DNA of 64,000 bases from Pseudoalteromonas sp. MSK9-3 (GTDB lineage Bacteria > Pseudomonadota > Gammaproteobacteria > Enterobacterales > Alteromonadaceae), in assembly GCF_003590335.1 (NCBI RefSeq), contig NZ_MIET01000055.1, positions 31,354 to 95,353 on the forward strand. The letters are read 5' to 3'. The position numbers and the translations under genes were made by a program. Shown one piece after another: positions 7,996 to 16,764 of this stretch; position 1 is the stretch's first letter; every line of letters begins with the position of its first letter. The notes beneath the pieces were generated by a model. That model was given only the letters and a program-made list of their open reading frames with translations, was not told the origin of the DNA and did no database searches.

Positions 7996-10900
7996 GTGAG
8001 TACGCATGAACAGCAAAAACAAACCGGCTTAATTGCTTTTTTTGCTAATAACCCGGTTGCCGCAAACTTGCTAATGTGGTTTATCATCATCATTGGTATT
8101 TTTACCTATTCTACCATTCAGAGGCAGATGTTCCCGAATGTAGAGATTAATTATATTACCGTATCTGCAAACTATCCTGGGGCATCGCCACAAGAGATAG
8201 AAGAAAGTATTTTAATTAAGATTGAAGAGTCATTACAAGATGTTACTGATGTGGAAGAAGCCGTCTACCGCGCTTCTCATGGCAGTGGTAGCGCGCAGCT
8301 GAAAATAGACCCTGATGTTGAGCTGACAGATGTGTTAGATAAGGTGAAGCTGAGAGTCGATAGCATCGCTACTTTTCCAGCCGCAATGGAGCCTTTGACG
8401 GTAAACCAAGTTGAGTTTCGACAAGATGTGGTTGGCATGACTGTATCTGCTGACTTGCCATTGACTCAGCTAAAACCAATTGCGAAAGAAATAGAAGATG
8501 AGTTGCTACATTTAGGGAATGTGTCTCTCGTATCTGTTGACGTCCCATTGGATGAAATCGCGATAGAAATAAAGCCAGATGTGTTGCGTCAATATAACTT
8601 AACCATTGCAGATATAACGAATTCTATACGTAATTATTCGGCAAATATTTCAGCAGGTGAGCTCAGAACTGAAGCGGGTATTATTTCAGTGCGCGTTGAA
8701 AACCAGTCATACAGTGGTGATGAATTTCGTCAGCTGCCTGTCAAAGTGGGCGCGAATGGTGCACAGGTCTTACTTAAAGATGTTGCAATCATCAAAGATG
8801 AATTTACTGAAGGTGAGCGATATTTTAAATTAAATGGCCAAAATGCGGTTTTTATTCAGGTCAAAGCGACGACAGAGCAAAATATGGTGCCGGTGGCAAA
8901 CTCTGTTAATGCATATATTAAGCAAAAGAATGAGCAGTTGCCAGCCGGTGTGACGATTGAGTCTTTAGTGGATATGACATACTACTTGAATGGTCGCTTG
9001 AGTATGATGAAAACAAACCTATTACAAGGGATGTTTCTCGTGGCATTGATGCTGTTTGTATTTTTGCGCTTTAAGTTGGCGATGTGGGTAACCATCGGGA
9101 TCCCGGTCTGCTTCTTGGGGGCGATCATGTTAATGCCTGCATTGGGGATAACACTAAATGTGACCTCATTATTTGCTTTCATTATGGTGCTTGGGATCGT
9201 GGTTGATGATGCCATTGTGATAGGTGAAAGCGCGTATACTGAGGTAGAGAAAAAAGGTCCTGGTGTAGAAAATGTGATCCGAGGTGCTAAACGTGTTGCG
9301 ACACCTGCGACATTTGGGGTGTTAACAACCATGGCGGTATTTGCACCGCTGATGTTCTCAACTGGACCTGAAAGTTCAAACTTCATTTCAATTGCGGGCG
9401 TTGTGTTACTGTGTTTATTTTTTAGTTTAATTGAATCTAAGCTCATTCTCCCTGCGCATATTGCGCAAATAAAGTTTAAACCCCTTGCAGAAAAAAGCTG
9501 GCGAAATGGGTTTAATCGACGCTTTTTTGGCTTTGTAAATGGGCCTTATAAACGTTTTGTAACACGCTGTGTAGAATGGCGATGGACGGTATTATTTTCG
9601 TTTGTCAGTATTTTTATAATCAGTGTAAGCTTAATGACGAGCGGCCATATTAGAACGCTATTCTTGCCTAAAATTCCTCATGATTTTCCTGCGATTAAAT
9701 TGACCATGAACAATAATGTGTCAGATGAGCAGACCATTGCTGCGGCTAAGCAGCTAGAGCAATTGGTTATTGATATCGATAAGCAGGTTGAGCAAGAGTA
9801 TGGCGTGAAAATGGTGAAAAACGTCATGGTTTTCAATATGGATAGAACCAGTGCGCAAGTGATGGCGCCGCTAGTTGATGAAGAGCTACGCCCCTTTGAC
9901 ACCTTTGAACTGAGTCGTCGCTGGCGGGAAAACATGCCAGAGATTGCAGGGGTGAAATCTATACTTGTTGAAGACGAAGTGATTAACCTCGGCGGTGAGG
10001 GAGATTTTGGTTATTTACTGTATGGCTCTGACATTGAAACACTCAATGCTGCCGGACGCCAGCTTATTACCTTATTGCAGCAAGAAAGCGGCTTATTTGA
10101 TATTAGCTCGACGATTGACCCTGCAAGTAAAGAAATTCAATTATCTTTAAAGCCAGTCGCTTATGATTTAGGGCTTACATTGCGTGATATTGGCTCGCAA
10201 GTGGGCGCAAGTTTTTATGGCGGTGAGGCACAGCGTGTTATTCGTAATGGGGAAGAAGTACGTGTGATGGTGCGTTACCCTAAGTTAACCCGTGAAGCAT
10301 ATTCATCACTAAAACATACGGTGATCACGACACCACAGGGCAAAGAAGTGGTGTTAGGAGATGTAGTCGATTTGATAGAAAAACCAGGGATCAGCTATAT
10401 TCGACGTGAAGAAGGCTACAGAACGGTGTATGTCTATGGCAACATTGATGAAGAAGCCATTGAACCAACTGCGGTAACCAAACGCATTGATGAGGTTATT
10501 TTACCTGAACTGCTCAAGAGCTTTCCTACGGTTAAAACCAAATTAAGTGGTGCTGTAGAAGAGCAACAAGCACAAGCAAATGAACAGATTGTCTTTTTCG
10601 TGATAGGCATGCTGTTGGTTTATATTTTGCTGGCTATTCCGTTAAAAAGTTATGCACAGCCTTTGATCGTCATGTCTGTTATCCCATTTAGTCTAGTGGG
10701 TGCATTGTGGGGGCATTTAGCATTTGGCTTAGACCTGAGCTTGATGTCTGCGTATGGCATTATTGCGGCGGCAGGGGTTGTTATTAATGACTCGTTGGTG
10801 ATGACTGACTTTGTTAATCAGGTACGCCGTCAAGGTATGGCGTTAAAAGAGGCAGTTATAGAGGCAGGTTGTGCCCGTTTTCGTGCCATTACTTTAACGT

Positions 10901-11139
10901 CTATCACGACGTTTATGGGGGTTTTACCTATTATGTTTGAGACCAGTTTACAGGCGATGTTTGTGATCCCAATGGCTGTCTCACTTGGCTTTGCTGTTGT
11001 GTTTGCAACATTAATCACACTGTTACTGGTGCCATGTTTGTACATTATCTTAACGGATATACAAGGAGCCTTTAGTAAGGCATTTGGTTTTACTAGTAAA
11101 GTCTTTCATACCATAAAGCCACGTTCAGCAAAGATATAA
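7996..11139 (+). CDS. RND-family efflux transporter permease
   Basis: This proton-driven inner-membrane pump of the AcrB superfamily is about 1047 residues, the normal length. It has the classic layout: a first membrane segment (about 20-40), a large porter loop, a six-segment bundle (about 330-530) carrying the VVDDAIVIGE region in which acidic residues relay protons, a second large loop and a second bundle (about 860-1030). The GTG at 7996 has a GGTGG ribosome-site-like run 9 bp upstream; a GTG at 7987 is also possible. It forms a two-gene operon with the adaptor. The substrate range is unknown; drug, bile-salt or metabolite efflux are all possible. Confidence 0.94.
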   Translation: MSTHEQQKQTGLIAFFANNPVAANLLMWFIIIIGIFTYSTIQRQMFPNVEINYITVSANYPGASPQEIEESILIKIEESLQDVTDVEEAVYRASHGSGSAQLKIDPDVELTDVLDKVKLRVDSIATFPAAMEPLTVNQVEFRQDVVGMTVSADLPLTQLKPIAKEIEDELLHLGNVSLVSVDVPLDEIAIEIKPDVLRQYNLTIADITNSIRNYSANISAGELRTEAGIISVRVENQSYSGDEFRQLPVKVGANGAQVLLKDVAIIKDEFTEGERYFKLNGQNAVFIQVKATTEQNMVPVANSVNAYIKQKNEQLPAGVTIESLVDMTYYLNGRLSMMKTNLLQGMFLVALMLFVFLRFKLAMWVTIGIPVCFLGAIMLMPALGITLNVTSLFAFIMVLGIVVDDAIVIGESAYTEVEKKGPGVENVIRGAKRVATPATFGVLTTMAVFAPLMFSTGPESSNFISIAGVVLLCLFFSLIESKLILPAHIAQIKFKPLAEKSWRNGFNRRFFGFVNGPYKRFVTRCVEWRWTVLFSFVSIFIISVSLMTSGHIRTLFLPKIPHDFPAIKLTMNNNVSDEQTIAAAKQLEQLVIDIDKQVEQEYGVKMVKNVMVFNMDRTSAQVMAPLVDEELRPFDTFELSRRWRENMPEIAGVKSILVEDEVINLGGEGDFGYLLYGSDIETLNAAGRQLITLLQQESGLFDISSTIDPASKEIQLSLKPVAYDLGLTLRDIGSQVGASFYGGEAQRVIRNGEEVRVMVRYPKLTREAYSSLKHTVITTPQGKEVVLGDVVDLIEKPGISYIRREEGYRTVYVYGNIDEEAIEPTAVTKRIDEVILPELLKSFPTVKTKLSGAVEEQQAQANEQIVFFVIGMLLVYILLAIPLKSYAQPLIVMSVIPFSLVGALWGHLAFGLDLSLMSAYGIIAAAGVVINDSLVMTDFVNQVRRQGMALKEAVIEAGCARFRAITLTSITTFMGVLPIMFETSLQAMFVIPMAVSLGFAVVFATLITLLLVPCLYIILTDIQGAFSKAFGFTSKVFHTIKPRSAKI

Positions 11140-11155
11140 GCAACTATGAACGTTC

Positions 11156-11186
11156 CAAAAAGCCAGTACCTCACTGGCTTTTTTAA
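11156..11186 (+). terminator. Intrinsic terminator after the RND operon
   Basis: The hairpin AAAAAGCCAGT/ACTGGCTTTTTT with a 5-base loop is followed by a T-rich tail, 17 bp after the pump stop codon. Confidence 0.9.
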
Positions 11187-11287
11187 TTTTAAAGTGTTGC
11201 TATATTGGTCATTGATAGTCAAAAAGTTGTATTTGGTTTTTTCATCATTATACTTGCGAATATTCTAATTATTGATGAGCTTTATTG

Positions 11288-11839
11288 GTGTCTGACAAGC
11301 AGGAACTTGCGCTGTGGAAACAAATAGGCATGCTGGCACAGATGCGACAACTACATATTGGAGATGTGGTCTCTGCGCGCTTTTTTACCGAGACTGGGGA
11401 GGTAAGTGCGCTTCAAGTAAAGACGGAAATCATCTACCACTCTCAAAAGGATTCACATGCGTGGCGAGCAGAACTCGCGAATGCAATCAATGTGCATGTG
11501 CCTTTAGTCAAAGTAGGGAGTTATTCGGCTAAAGGTTGGGTATTTGGCTCAGGAGCTCAACCCGTGATGGCACATATTCATAGTGGGATCACGCATCTGA
11601 AGCTTGAACTTAAATGTAAAATGCAGCCCAAAAAATCGGTCGATAGGCGGCCTGAGTATGATCATGTCTTTCCACAAGCTCAGCACAGTTATCGACAAGG
11701 TACTCGGGTGTGGCATGCACCGTCAAAACGATGCTATCGATGTAAACCTTGGCCATTTACTGAATATTGTCGCAATAGCTCACCGCAATTTGAACCAGAC
11801 AGTGGCGCATTATGGCAAGTTGCTTGGGAGGTTATGTAA
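11288..11839 (+). CDS. GbpA-like chitin-binding protein fragment lacking the LPMO domain
   Basis: The 183-residue product resembles only the C-terminal half of GbpA-type chitin-binding proteins. Residues about 5-105 (LWKQIGMLAQ, LHIGDVVSARFF, LANAINVHVPLVKVGSYS) match the pattern of the second GbpA domain. Residues about 130-183 (YRQGTRVWHA, CYRCKPWPFTEYC, ALWQVAWEVM) match a type 3/CBM73 chitin-binding module with its conserved aromatic and cysteine residues. The N-terminal copper oxidase (AA10) domain and a signal peptide are absent, and an in-frame stop lies just upstream at 11276. It is probably a decayed remnant, although the remaining frame is open. No good ribosome site is seen. The family call comes from motif memory, not a search. 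Confidence 0.55.
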   Translation: MSDKQELALWKQIGMLAQMRQLHIGDVVSARFFTETGEVSALQVKTEIIYHSQKDSHAWRAELANAINVHVPLVKVGSYSAKGWVFGSGAQPVMAHIHSGITHLKLELKCKMQPKKSVDRRPEYDHVFPQAQHSYRQGTRVWHAPSKRCYRCKPWPFTEYCRNSSPQFEPDSGALWQVAWEVM

Positions 11840-11925
11840 TAACATTACGCTCATTTTAAAACAGCACTGGCTTGCAACTATGACTATGATAGACTGGGAA
11901 AAATATCATAAGTTAGGAACAATCT

Positions 11926-13983
11926 GTGGCTGAAAACACGTCTGCTTTAACAGCAAAAAAAATCCCCCATAGTATGACTCATCATGGACACCAACGTACC
12001 GATAATTATTATTGGATGCGAGATGATAAACGCAGTAATGACGAAGTATTACAACATTTGCGTATTGAAAACGAGCATGTTGCCGCGCAAATGGCGCCTC
12101 ATAAAGTATTGCAAGATTCGTTATTTACCGAAATGAAATCACGGATCGTGAAAGATGATAGCTCTGTACCTGTAAAAGATGGTGCGTATTGGTATGTCTC
12201 AGATGTGACTGGAGATAACGAATATGCGTCACACTATCGAGCAAGCGATGAAGCGCTGAGTGATAAATCACTCTTGTTAGACGTTAATGCCTTGGCGCAA
12301 AGTCATGAATACTATGATATTGGGGATTTGGCTGTTAGCCCAGATGATAAACTGTTAGCTTATAGCGAAGACTTAGATGGAAGGCGTATTTATACCTTCC
12401 GATTTAAAGATATTGCCAGTGATACCTATTTAGAAGATGTGTTATCTAACACTGAGGGTGAACTTGTTTGGGCCAATGACAATAAAACCGTTTTCTATGT
12501 AAAAAAAGATGCGCAAACGCTGTTGGGCACTCAGGTATACAGACATGTATTGGGCACACCACAAAGCGATGATGTTTTAGTTTATGAAGAGCAAGATCAT
12601 CAGTTTTATATGGGGCTGGGTAAAAGTCGCGATGATAGCCAGATTTATATCTATTTATCGGCAACAGAAACCAGCGACTTATTGGTATTAGATGCGAACA
12701 CACCTACAGGTGCTTTTGAACGGTTATTACCGCGCACAATAGGTCATGAATATGGTTTAGATAAACTGGGCGACTCTTTTTATATTTTATCGAATCATGA
12801 TGCAATCAACTTTCGCTTAATGCGCGCGTCAGCAGAAACTATTGCGGAAATAGCACACTGGGAAGAAGTCGTCGCACATCGAGAACACGTGTTACTGGAA
12901 GGGCTGGAGTTATTCGATAGCCACTTTGTTGTGACCGAGCGTGAAATGGGCCAAATTCGTTTTGTGGTGCATACATACCAAGGCGATAGCTATCAGCTAA
13001 CGTTTAATGATGAATGTTATTTTGCGGGAGTCGGACAAAACCCAGAGGCCAGTGCTACGACGGTCCGTATTTACTATTCAAGCCTGACAACACCGAGCTC
13101 AGTATTCGATTGTGATTTGGCAACGGGTCAGAAGGTGTTACGTAAACAACAAGAAGTCTTGGGTGAATTTAATAGTGATGCTTATGCGTCTGAGCGTATT
13201 TTCGTGACTTCCCGCGATGGCGTAGATATTCCTGTTTCATTGGTATATAAAAAATCGACATTCAAAAAAGATGGCTCTAACCCTTTACTACAGTACGGGT
13301 ATGGCGCGTACGGTATTACCATTGATCCTACTTTCTCAAGTACAACGCTGAGCTTACTTGACCGTGGTTTTGTGTATGCAATTGCACATATTCGTGGCTC
13401 TGAAATGCTCGGACGTGCTTGGTATGAGCATGGGAAAAAGTCGTTTAAAGAAAACAGCTTTAATGATTTTGTTGATGTAACAAAATCATTAGTTAAAGAG
13501 GGCTATGGCGCATCAGATAAGATATTCGCTTCAGGTGGTAGTGCTGGTGGCTTGTTAATGGGGGCTGTGGTTAATCAGGCTCCAGAACTGTACTTAGGTG
13601 TTGGGTGCCATGTGCCATTTTTAGATGTCTTGACCACTATGTTGGACGAAACGATCCCCCTGACAACCAATGAGTATGATGAATGGGGTAATCCAAATAA
13701 TGAAGCGGATTATAAAACCATTTTAGCGTATTCACCGTACGATAATATTGAAGCAAAAGCGTACCCTAATATCTTGGTGACTACAGGCTTACATGACTCT
13801 CAGGTGCAATATTGGGAGCCTATGAAGTGGGTGGTAAAGCTTCGAGAATATAAAACAGACAATAATCTATTGTTGTTTAAAACAGATATGGATGCTGGCC
13901 ATGGTGGGGCGTCAGGTCGTTTTAAGAGCCTACATGAGAAAGCATTAGAAATGGCATTTTTTATTGGTTTACTCGATTCATAA
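11926..13983 (+). CDS. ptrB: Oligopeptidase B (S9A serine peptidase)
   Basis: This is a cytoplasmic prolyl-oligopeptidase-family enzyme that cuts short peptides after basic residues. At 685 residues it matches the usual length. The N-terminus has the family hallmark HGHQRTDNYYWMRDD, followed by a beta-propeller and a C-terminal alpha/beta-hydrolase domain. The catalytic triad is visible as Ser539 in GGSAGG, Asp624 in GLHDSQV and His659 in AGHGGASGRF. The GTG start has AGGA 8 bp upstream. There is no signal peptide. It appears to be a single-gene unit, with a hairpin just downstream. Confidence 0.95.
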   Translation: MAENTSALTAKKIPHSMTHHGHQRTDNYYWMRDDKRSNDEVLQHLRIENEHVAAQMAPHKVLQDSLFTEMKSRIVKDDSSVPVKDGAYWYVSDVTGDNEYASHYRASDEALSDKSLLLDVNALAQSHEYYDIGDLAVSPDDKLLAYSEDLDGRRIYTFRFKDIASDTYLEDVLSNTEGELVWANDNKTVFYVKKDAQTLLGTQVYRHVLGTPQSDDVLVYEEQDHQFYMGLGKSRDDSQIYIYLSATETSDLLVLDANTPTGAFERLLPRTIGHEYGLDKLGDSFYILSNHDAINFRLMRASAETIAEIAHWEEVVAHREHVLLEGLELFDSHFVVTEREMGQIRFVVHTYQGDSYQLTFNDECYFAGVGQNPEASATTVRIYYSSLTTPSSVFDCDLATGQKVLRKQQEVLGEFNSDAYASERIFVTSRDGVDIPVSLVYKKSTFKKDGSNPLLQYGYGAYGITIDPTFSSTTLSLLDRGFVYAIAHIRGSEMLGRAWYEHGKKSFKENSFNDFVDVTKSLVKEGYGASDKIFASGGSAGGLLMGAVVNQAPELYLGVGCHVPFLDVLTTMLDETIPLTTNEYDEWGNPNNEADYKTILAYSPYDNIEAKAYPNILVTTGLHDSQVQYWEPMKWVVKLREYKTDNNLLLFKTDMDAGHGGASGRFKSLHEKALEMAFFIGLLDS

Positions 13984-13994
13984 ATAACGATGCA

Positions 13995-14030
13995 AAGCAT
14001 AACCATAGGCTTGTTGATGGTTATGCTTTT
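13995..14030 (+). terminator. Terminator-like hairpin after oligopeptidase B
   Basis: The 13-base arms AAAGCATAACCAT and ATGGTTATGCTTT pair around a 9-base loop, with a short T run following. Confidence 0.7.
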
Positions 14031-14045
14031 GACAGAGGATACCGA

Positions 14046-14471
14046 ATGTTTGTAGCGCATGGTCTGTGGCGAGTGTATGTTGAAGCGCCGGTGATTTATA
14101 TTGGCCTGCAAGGTGCGTTTAATCGAGAAGGCATTATTGACTTACAGCATGATTTGCTGGCTCAAGCGATGCAATATCCTCAAGGGAATTTGCAAAGTGC
14201 CGTCATCGATCTTTCTATGTTTGAGATGAGTACGGCTGATAGCTTTGATGTAATTCGCGATTACTTTGAAGGTGTGAAGTCGCGTGGCTATGTACGTGTT
14301 GATTATATTGGGGCGAATGCGTTAGCACGACAAGTCCTTGAACAGCTTTGGCGAGATGCAAAAACGCAGATCTATTTTTTTGATGATGCGGCTGACTTAT
14401 TGGTGAGCCAACCACAGCACCACAATGCGTTATTAACACTAGTTCAAATACGCTTTGAGCATCCACACTAG
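14046..14471 (+). CDS. Hypothetical protein, STAS-like fold suspected
   Basis: This 141-residue soluble protein has no signal peptide or membrane segment. The order of short strands and helices (VIYIGLQGAFN, SAVIDLSMFEMSTADSF, VRVDYIGANALARQV) resembles STAS or SpoIIAA-like domains, including a conserved-looking DLS turn, but no signature residue proves it. It starts 16 bp after the hairpin that follows oligopeptidase B. Its last 33 bp overlap the convergent dps gene at the 3' ends. The function is not known. Confidence 0.75.
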   Translation: MFVAHGLWRVYVEAPVIYIGLQGAFNREGIIDLQHDLLAQAMQYPQGNLQSAVIDLSMFEMSTADSFDVIRDYFEGVKSRGYVRVDYIGANALARQVLEQLWRDAKTQIYFFDDAADLLVSQPQHHNALLTLVQIRFEHPH

Positions 14472-14912
14472 CTTTTCTTGCTCTTTTATATAGTCACTCA
14501 TCAATGCCGCAGTTCCTTCATCTTGTGCATCACCAGCTTGCGCTAACACTTCGCGCTGCATACCGATTAAAGTGGTGAAACCTGCGAGTAGGTTTTCCAG
14601 TGCTGCAGTCCCCTCACTGATCCCTTTCGCTTCGGCTATTTTGCTTTGCTCAAGATAGTCAGAGAAAGCGTGTAATGGCTGACCTTCAATGGTGAGTATA
14701 CGTTCTGCTATTTCATCTACTTTTTCCAACAAAAGGTTATAGATCTCTTCAAACTTTAAATGTAGTTCAAAGAAGTTACGCCCTTTAATATTCCAATGAA
14801 AGCCGCGCGCATTCATGTATTGAATTTGATAGCTGCTCAAGAGTGTATTTAAAGCAGTTACAAGTGCTTGGCTTTTTTGGTTGTCTAAACCGATAGAATT
14901 AATGTGTGTCAT
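14439..14912 (-). CDS. dps: Dps-family ferritin-like DNA-protecting protein
   Basis: This 157-residue ferritin-like protein would form a dodecamer that oxidises and stores iron and protects DNA from peroxide. The dinuclear ferroxidase ligands are visible with the correct spacing: His39 in GFHWNIKG, Asp66 and Glu70 in EKVDEIAE (27 and 31 residues after the histidine, as in E. coli Dps). ATG 14912 is chosen because AAGGAG precedes it; an upstream in-frame start would add 26 residues unlike the family. It is transcribed alone. It lies about 3 kb from the Fur-type small-RNA array. Confidence 0.93.
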   Translation of the reverse strand: MTHINSIGLDNQKSQALVTALNTLLSSYQIQYMNARGFHWNIKGRNFFELHLKFEEIYNLLLEKVDEIAERILTIEGQPLHAFSDYLEQSKIAEAKGISEGTAALENLLAGFTTLIGMQREVLAQAGDAQDEGTAALMSDYIKEQEKLVWMLKAYLN

Positions 14913-15137
14913 GGTTGGCTCCTTATTTCGATGGGTTAAGTATGGATGAGCATTGAAGGATTGGCTAACAAGATAAATCAATATATACAATCTATAAAAT
15001 CAATTGAAATCTTATTTTCTTATCTTTTTTTGGTTGGGAATAAAGCTTGCCAGTTTGGGAGTGAGCCGCAGGCTAACATCATGACACTTGATCTGACGCA
15101 AAGTGCTAAGAAGAGAGCACGGCGGGTGGTTTGCAAT

Positions 15138-15151
15138 TTGATTTAGGTCAA
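15138..15151. promoter_or_regulatory. FNR/Anr-like box
   Basis: TTGAT-TTAG-GTCAA matches the FNR/Anr consensus TTGAT-N4-ATCAA at 9 of 10 positions. It lies about 90 bp upstream of the ATG at 15242. A second, poorer half-match (TTGAT-CTGA-CGCAA) lies about 50 bp further upstream. Oxygen control of the small membrane protein is an inference. Confidence 0.4.
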
Positions 15152-15241
15152 AAAGTAGGCATGTGTAACACGCATAATGACTATGCGTTTCAGCAATTAT
15201 TAATGCTGAGTAGGTTTAAGATGGAATTTAGGAGTAATGTT

Positions 15242-15451
15242 ATGCAAGCTAAAACACGATCTCAACATAAATCAGAACTGCTGGTGGTTGTTATTGCTCT
15301 ACTGGCTTTTGTGGTGGGTTTAGTCGGCCATTTAGCCGGAGCAAGTATCGCCAATTCAGACTCTTTTGGCTATATTGCAGCGCCAGTCCCGCTTATTGTT
15401 GGATTAATTGCCGTGGTCGCTTATAAAATAGCTGAACACGGTGATCACTGA
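15242..15451 (+). CDS. Small two-helix inner-membrane protein
   Basis: This 69-residue protein has two strongly hydrophobic segments (LLVVVIALLAFVVGLVGHLA and PLIVGLIAVVAY) joined by a short polar loop, and a basic N-terminus. ATG 15242 is preferred over a longer in-frame start at 15131 because GGAG lies 7 bp before it and the added upstream residues look random. No family is recognised. The upstream FNR-like site hints at a role in low-oxygen physiology. Confidence 0.7.
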   Translation: MQAKTRSQHKSELLVVVIALLAFVVGLVGHLAGASIANSDSFGYIAAPVPLIVGLIAVVAYKIAEHGDH

Positions 15452-15459
15452 GGGTCATT

Positions 15460-16053
15460 CTAAAGCAGCGAGTTTATATACTGAGTGACTTGGCGGGAGT
15501 AAATCATACTGGTGTGACTGACATGAAATACCTTATGTTCAGCCATCCCCGGCAACTGAGTTTCCTCTAAGAGGACAGTACCATCTGAGCGGCTGCCTTT
15601 TTGTAATAGGGGCATGAATCCCAGGGGCAAGTCGCCAGCTATGCTATATAACTTTGCGGAAAAGGGCCAATTTTGATTGTCTGACATTAAAAACTCAATG
15701 CTGTTTTTTAATAGCATGTTGAGGCCTTTATCATGCATATGCTTGGCAATGGCACTGCCTTTATGTGGCGTGCCTAACGTGATGACTTTTTCAACATATT
15801 GGCTAGGCGCGGAGTTATGTTCTAAATATGCCCGTGCGATAAGGCCTCCCATAGAGTGGCATACCAGCGCTGTTGCCTGAGTGCCAATAAACGCATCAAG
15901 TTCATTAAAGATGACCGACTTATCAGGCTCTAGGGTGTTATAACTGAAGTTTAAGATTTCAAAGCCGCGCTTTTTAAGCTTGGCACACAATGGGCGCATA
16001 ACAAAGCCTGACATATACAAACCATGTAATACTACGATGCGCCGAATTGTCAT
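15460..16053 (-). CDS. Alpha/beta-hydrolase, lipase-like
   Basis: This 197-residue hydrolase resembles small triacylglycerol-lipase/PGAP1-like proteins. The N-terminal strand VVLHGLYMSG carries the oxyanion-hole HG. The nucleophile elbow is CHSMGG with Ser67. Asp157 in SRSDGTVL and His180 in HVSHTSMI complete a plausible triad. There is no signal peptide, so it is probably cytoplasmic. The next leftward gene is yaeQ upstream (gap 9 bp), suggesting a two-gene operon. An esterase acting on small or lipid esters is likely; the substrate is unknown. Confidence 0.88.
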   Translation of the reverse strand: MTIRRIVVLHGLYMSGFVMRPLCAKLKKRGFEILNFSYNTLEPDKSVIFNELDAFIGTQATALVCHSMGGLIARAYLEHNSAPSQYVEKVITLGTPHKGSAIAKHMHDKGLNMLLKNSIEFLMSDNQNWPFSAKLYSIAGDLPLGFMPLLQKGSRSDGTVLLEETQLPGMAEHKVFHVSHTSMIYSRQVTQYINSLL

Positions 16054-16062
16054 ATGGGCCTC

Positions 16063-16599
16063 TTACTTTAGTTGTTGCGGTATAATATGCACACTGTTTT
16101 GTTCATCACTGAGCCAGATTTCACCGTCCTGAATTGTGATGGTGAGCGTAATGGCACGACTGACCATATTGGCCAACTGTGCGGTGGCTTCATAAGGCAA
16201 ACTGATCACCGTTAAGTTTTGATAATTTGCCAATTTTTGTTGGTTCTTTTGCCACCATATTGGCTGGTTATTTTCACCGTAAGTATACAACACGACGTTC
16301 TTAGCGCGGTTGCAGGCTTTTTTCAAACGCTTCTCTTCTGGTAAGCCGAGTTCAACCCATAGTTCTATTTCATCACTGTAATTTTTCACCCAGACTTCGG
16401 GTTCATCATCGGCACACAGGCCTTTAGTAAATTCTAACCGTTCTTGAAACTGTAATACGTAAGCTAAAATTCTAACCATCAAGCGTTGTTCAGTCTCTGA
16501 TGGGTGCTGTGCTAACGTGAGTGATAAGTCTTGGTATACATGCCTATCCATGTCGCTAATAGATAGGTGAGTTTTGATTATAGTTGATTTAAGCGCCAT
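16063..16599 (-). CDS. yaeQ: YaeQ family protein
   Basis: The product is a 178-residue YaeQ-like protein with a PD-(D/E)XK-like fold. The start MALKSTIIK and the block EPEVWVKNYSDEIELWVELG are typical. ATG 16599 gives the family N-terminus; upstream in-frame ATGs would add up to ten residues. E. coli YaeQ was once linked to RfaH-like activity, but the biochemical function is unsettled. It precedes the lipase-like gene with a 9-bp gap. Confidence 0.88.
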   Translation of the reverse strand: MALKSTIIKTHLSISDMDRHVYQDLSLTLAQHPSETEQRLMVRILAYVLQFQERLEFTKGLCADDEPEVWVKNYSDEIELWVELGLPEEKRLKKACNRAKNVVLYTYGENNQPIWWQKNQQKLANYQNLTVISLPYEATAQLANMVSRAITLTITIQDGEIWLSDEQNSVHIIPQQLK

Positions 16600-16764
16600 G
16601 GTTTTTGGTTTCATAATATTCAGTGGCATGCAGTATACAAGAGATCTGGTTGAGAGTGCGCTGCTTATACTTTGATTGATAAATTTTTTCTGCTTTTAAA
16701 GCAATTGTGCGTTGAACTAGGTAAAATGGCGCGTTAATCAATATTTCACACAGGAGAATAGCGT

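Noticed and set aside
8982..9446. 154-codon minus-strand ORF inside the RND pump gene
   Set aside because: It is antisense to a conserved membrane domain, and its composition is that of a shadow frame.
11604..11933. 109-codon plus-strand ORF overlapping the GbpA-like fragment
   Set aside because: It is in another frame of the GbpA-like ORF, lacks a ribosome site, and the overlapped frame carries clear domain motifs.
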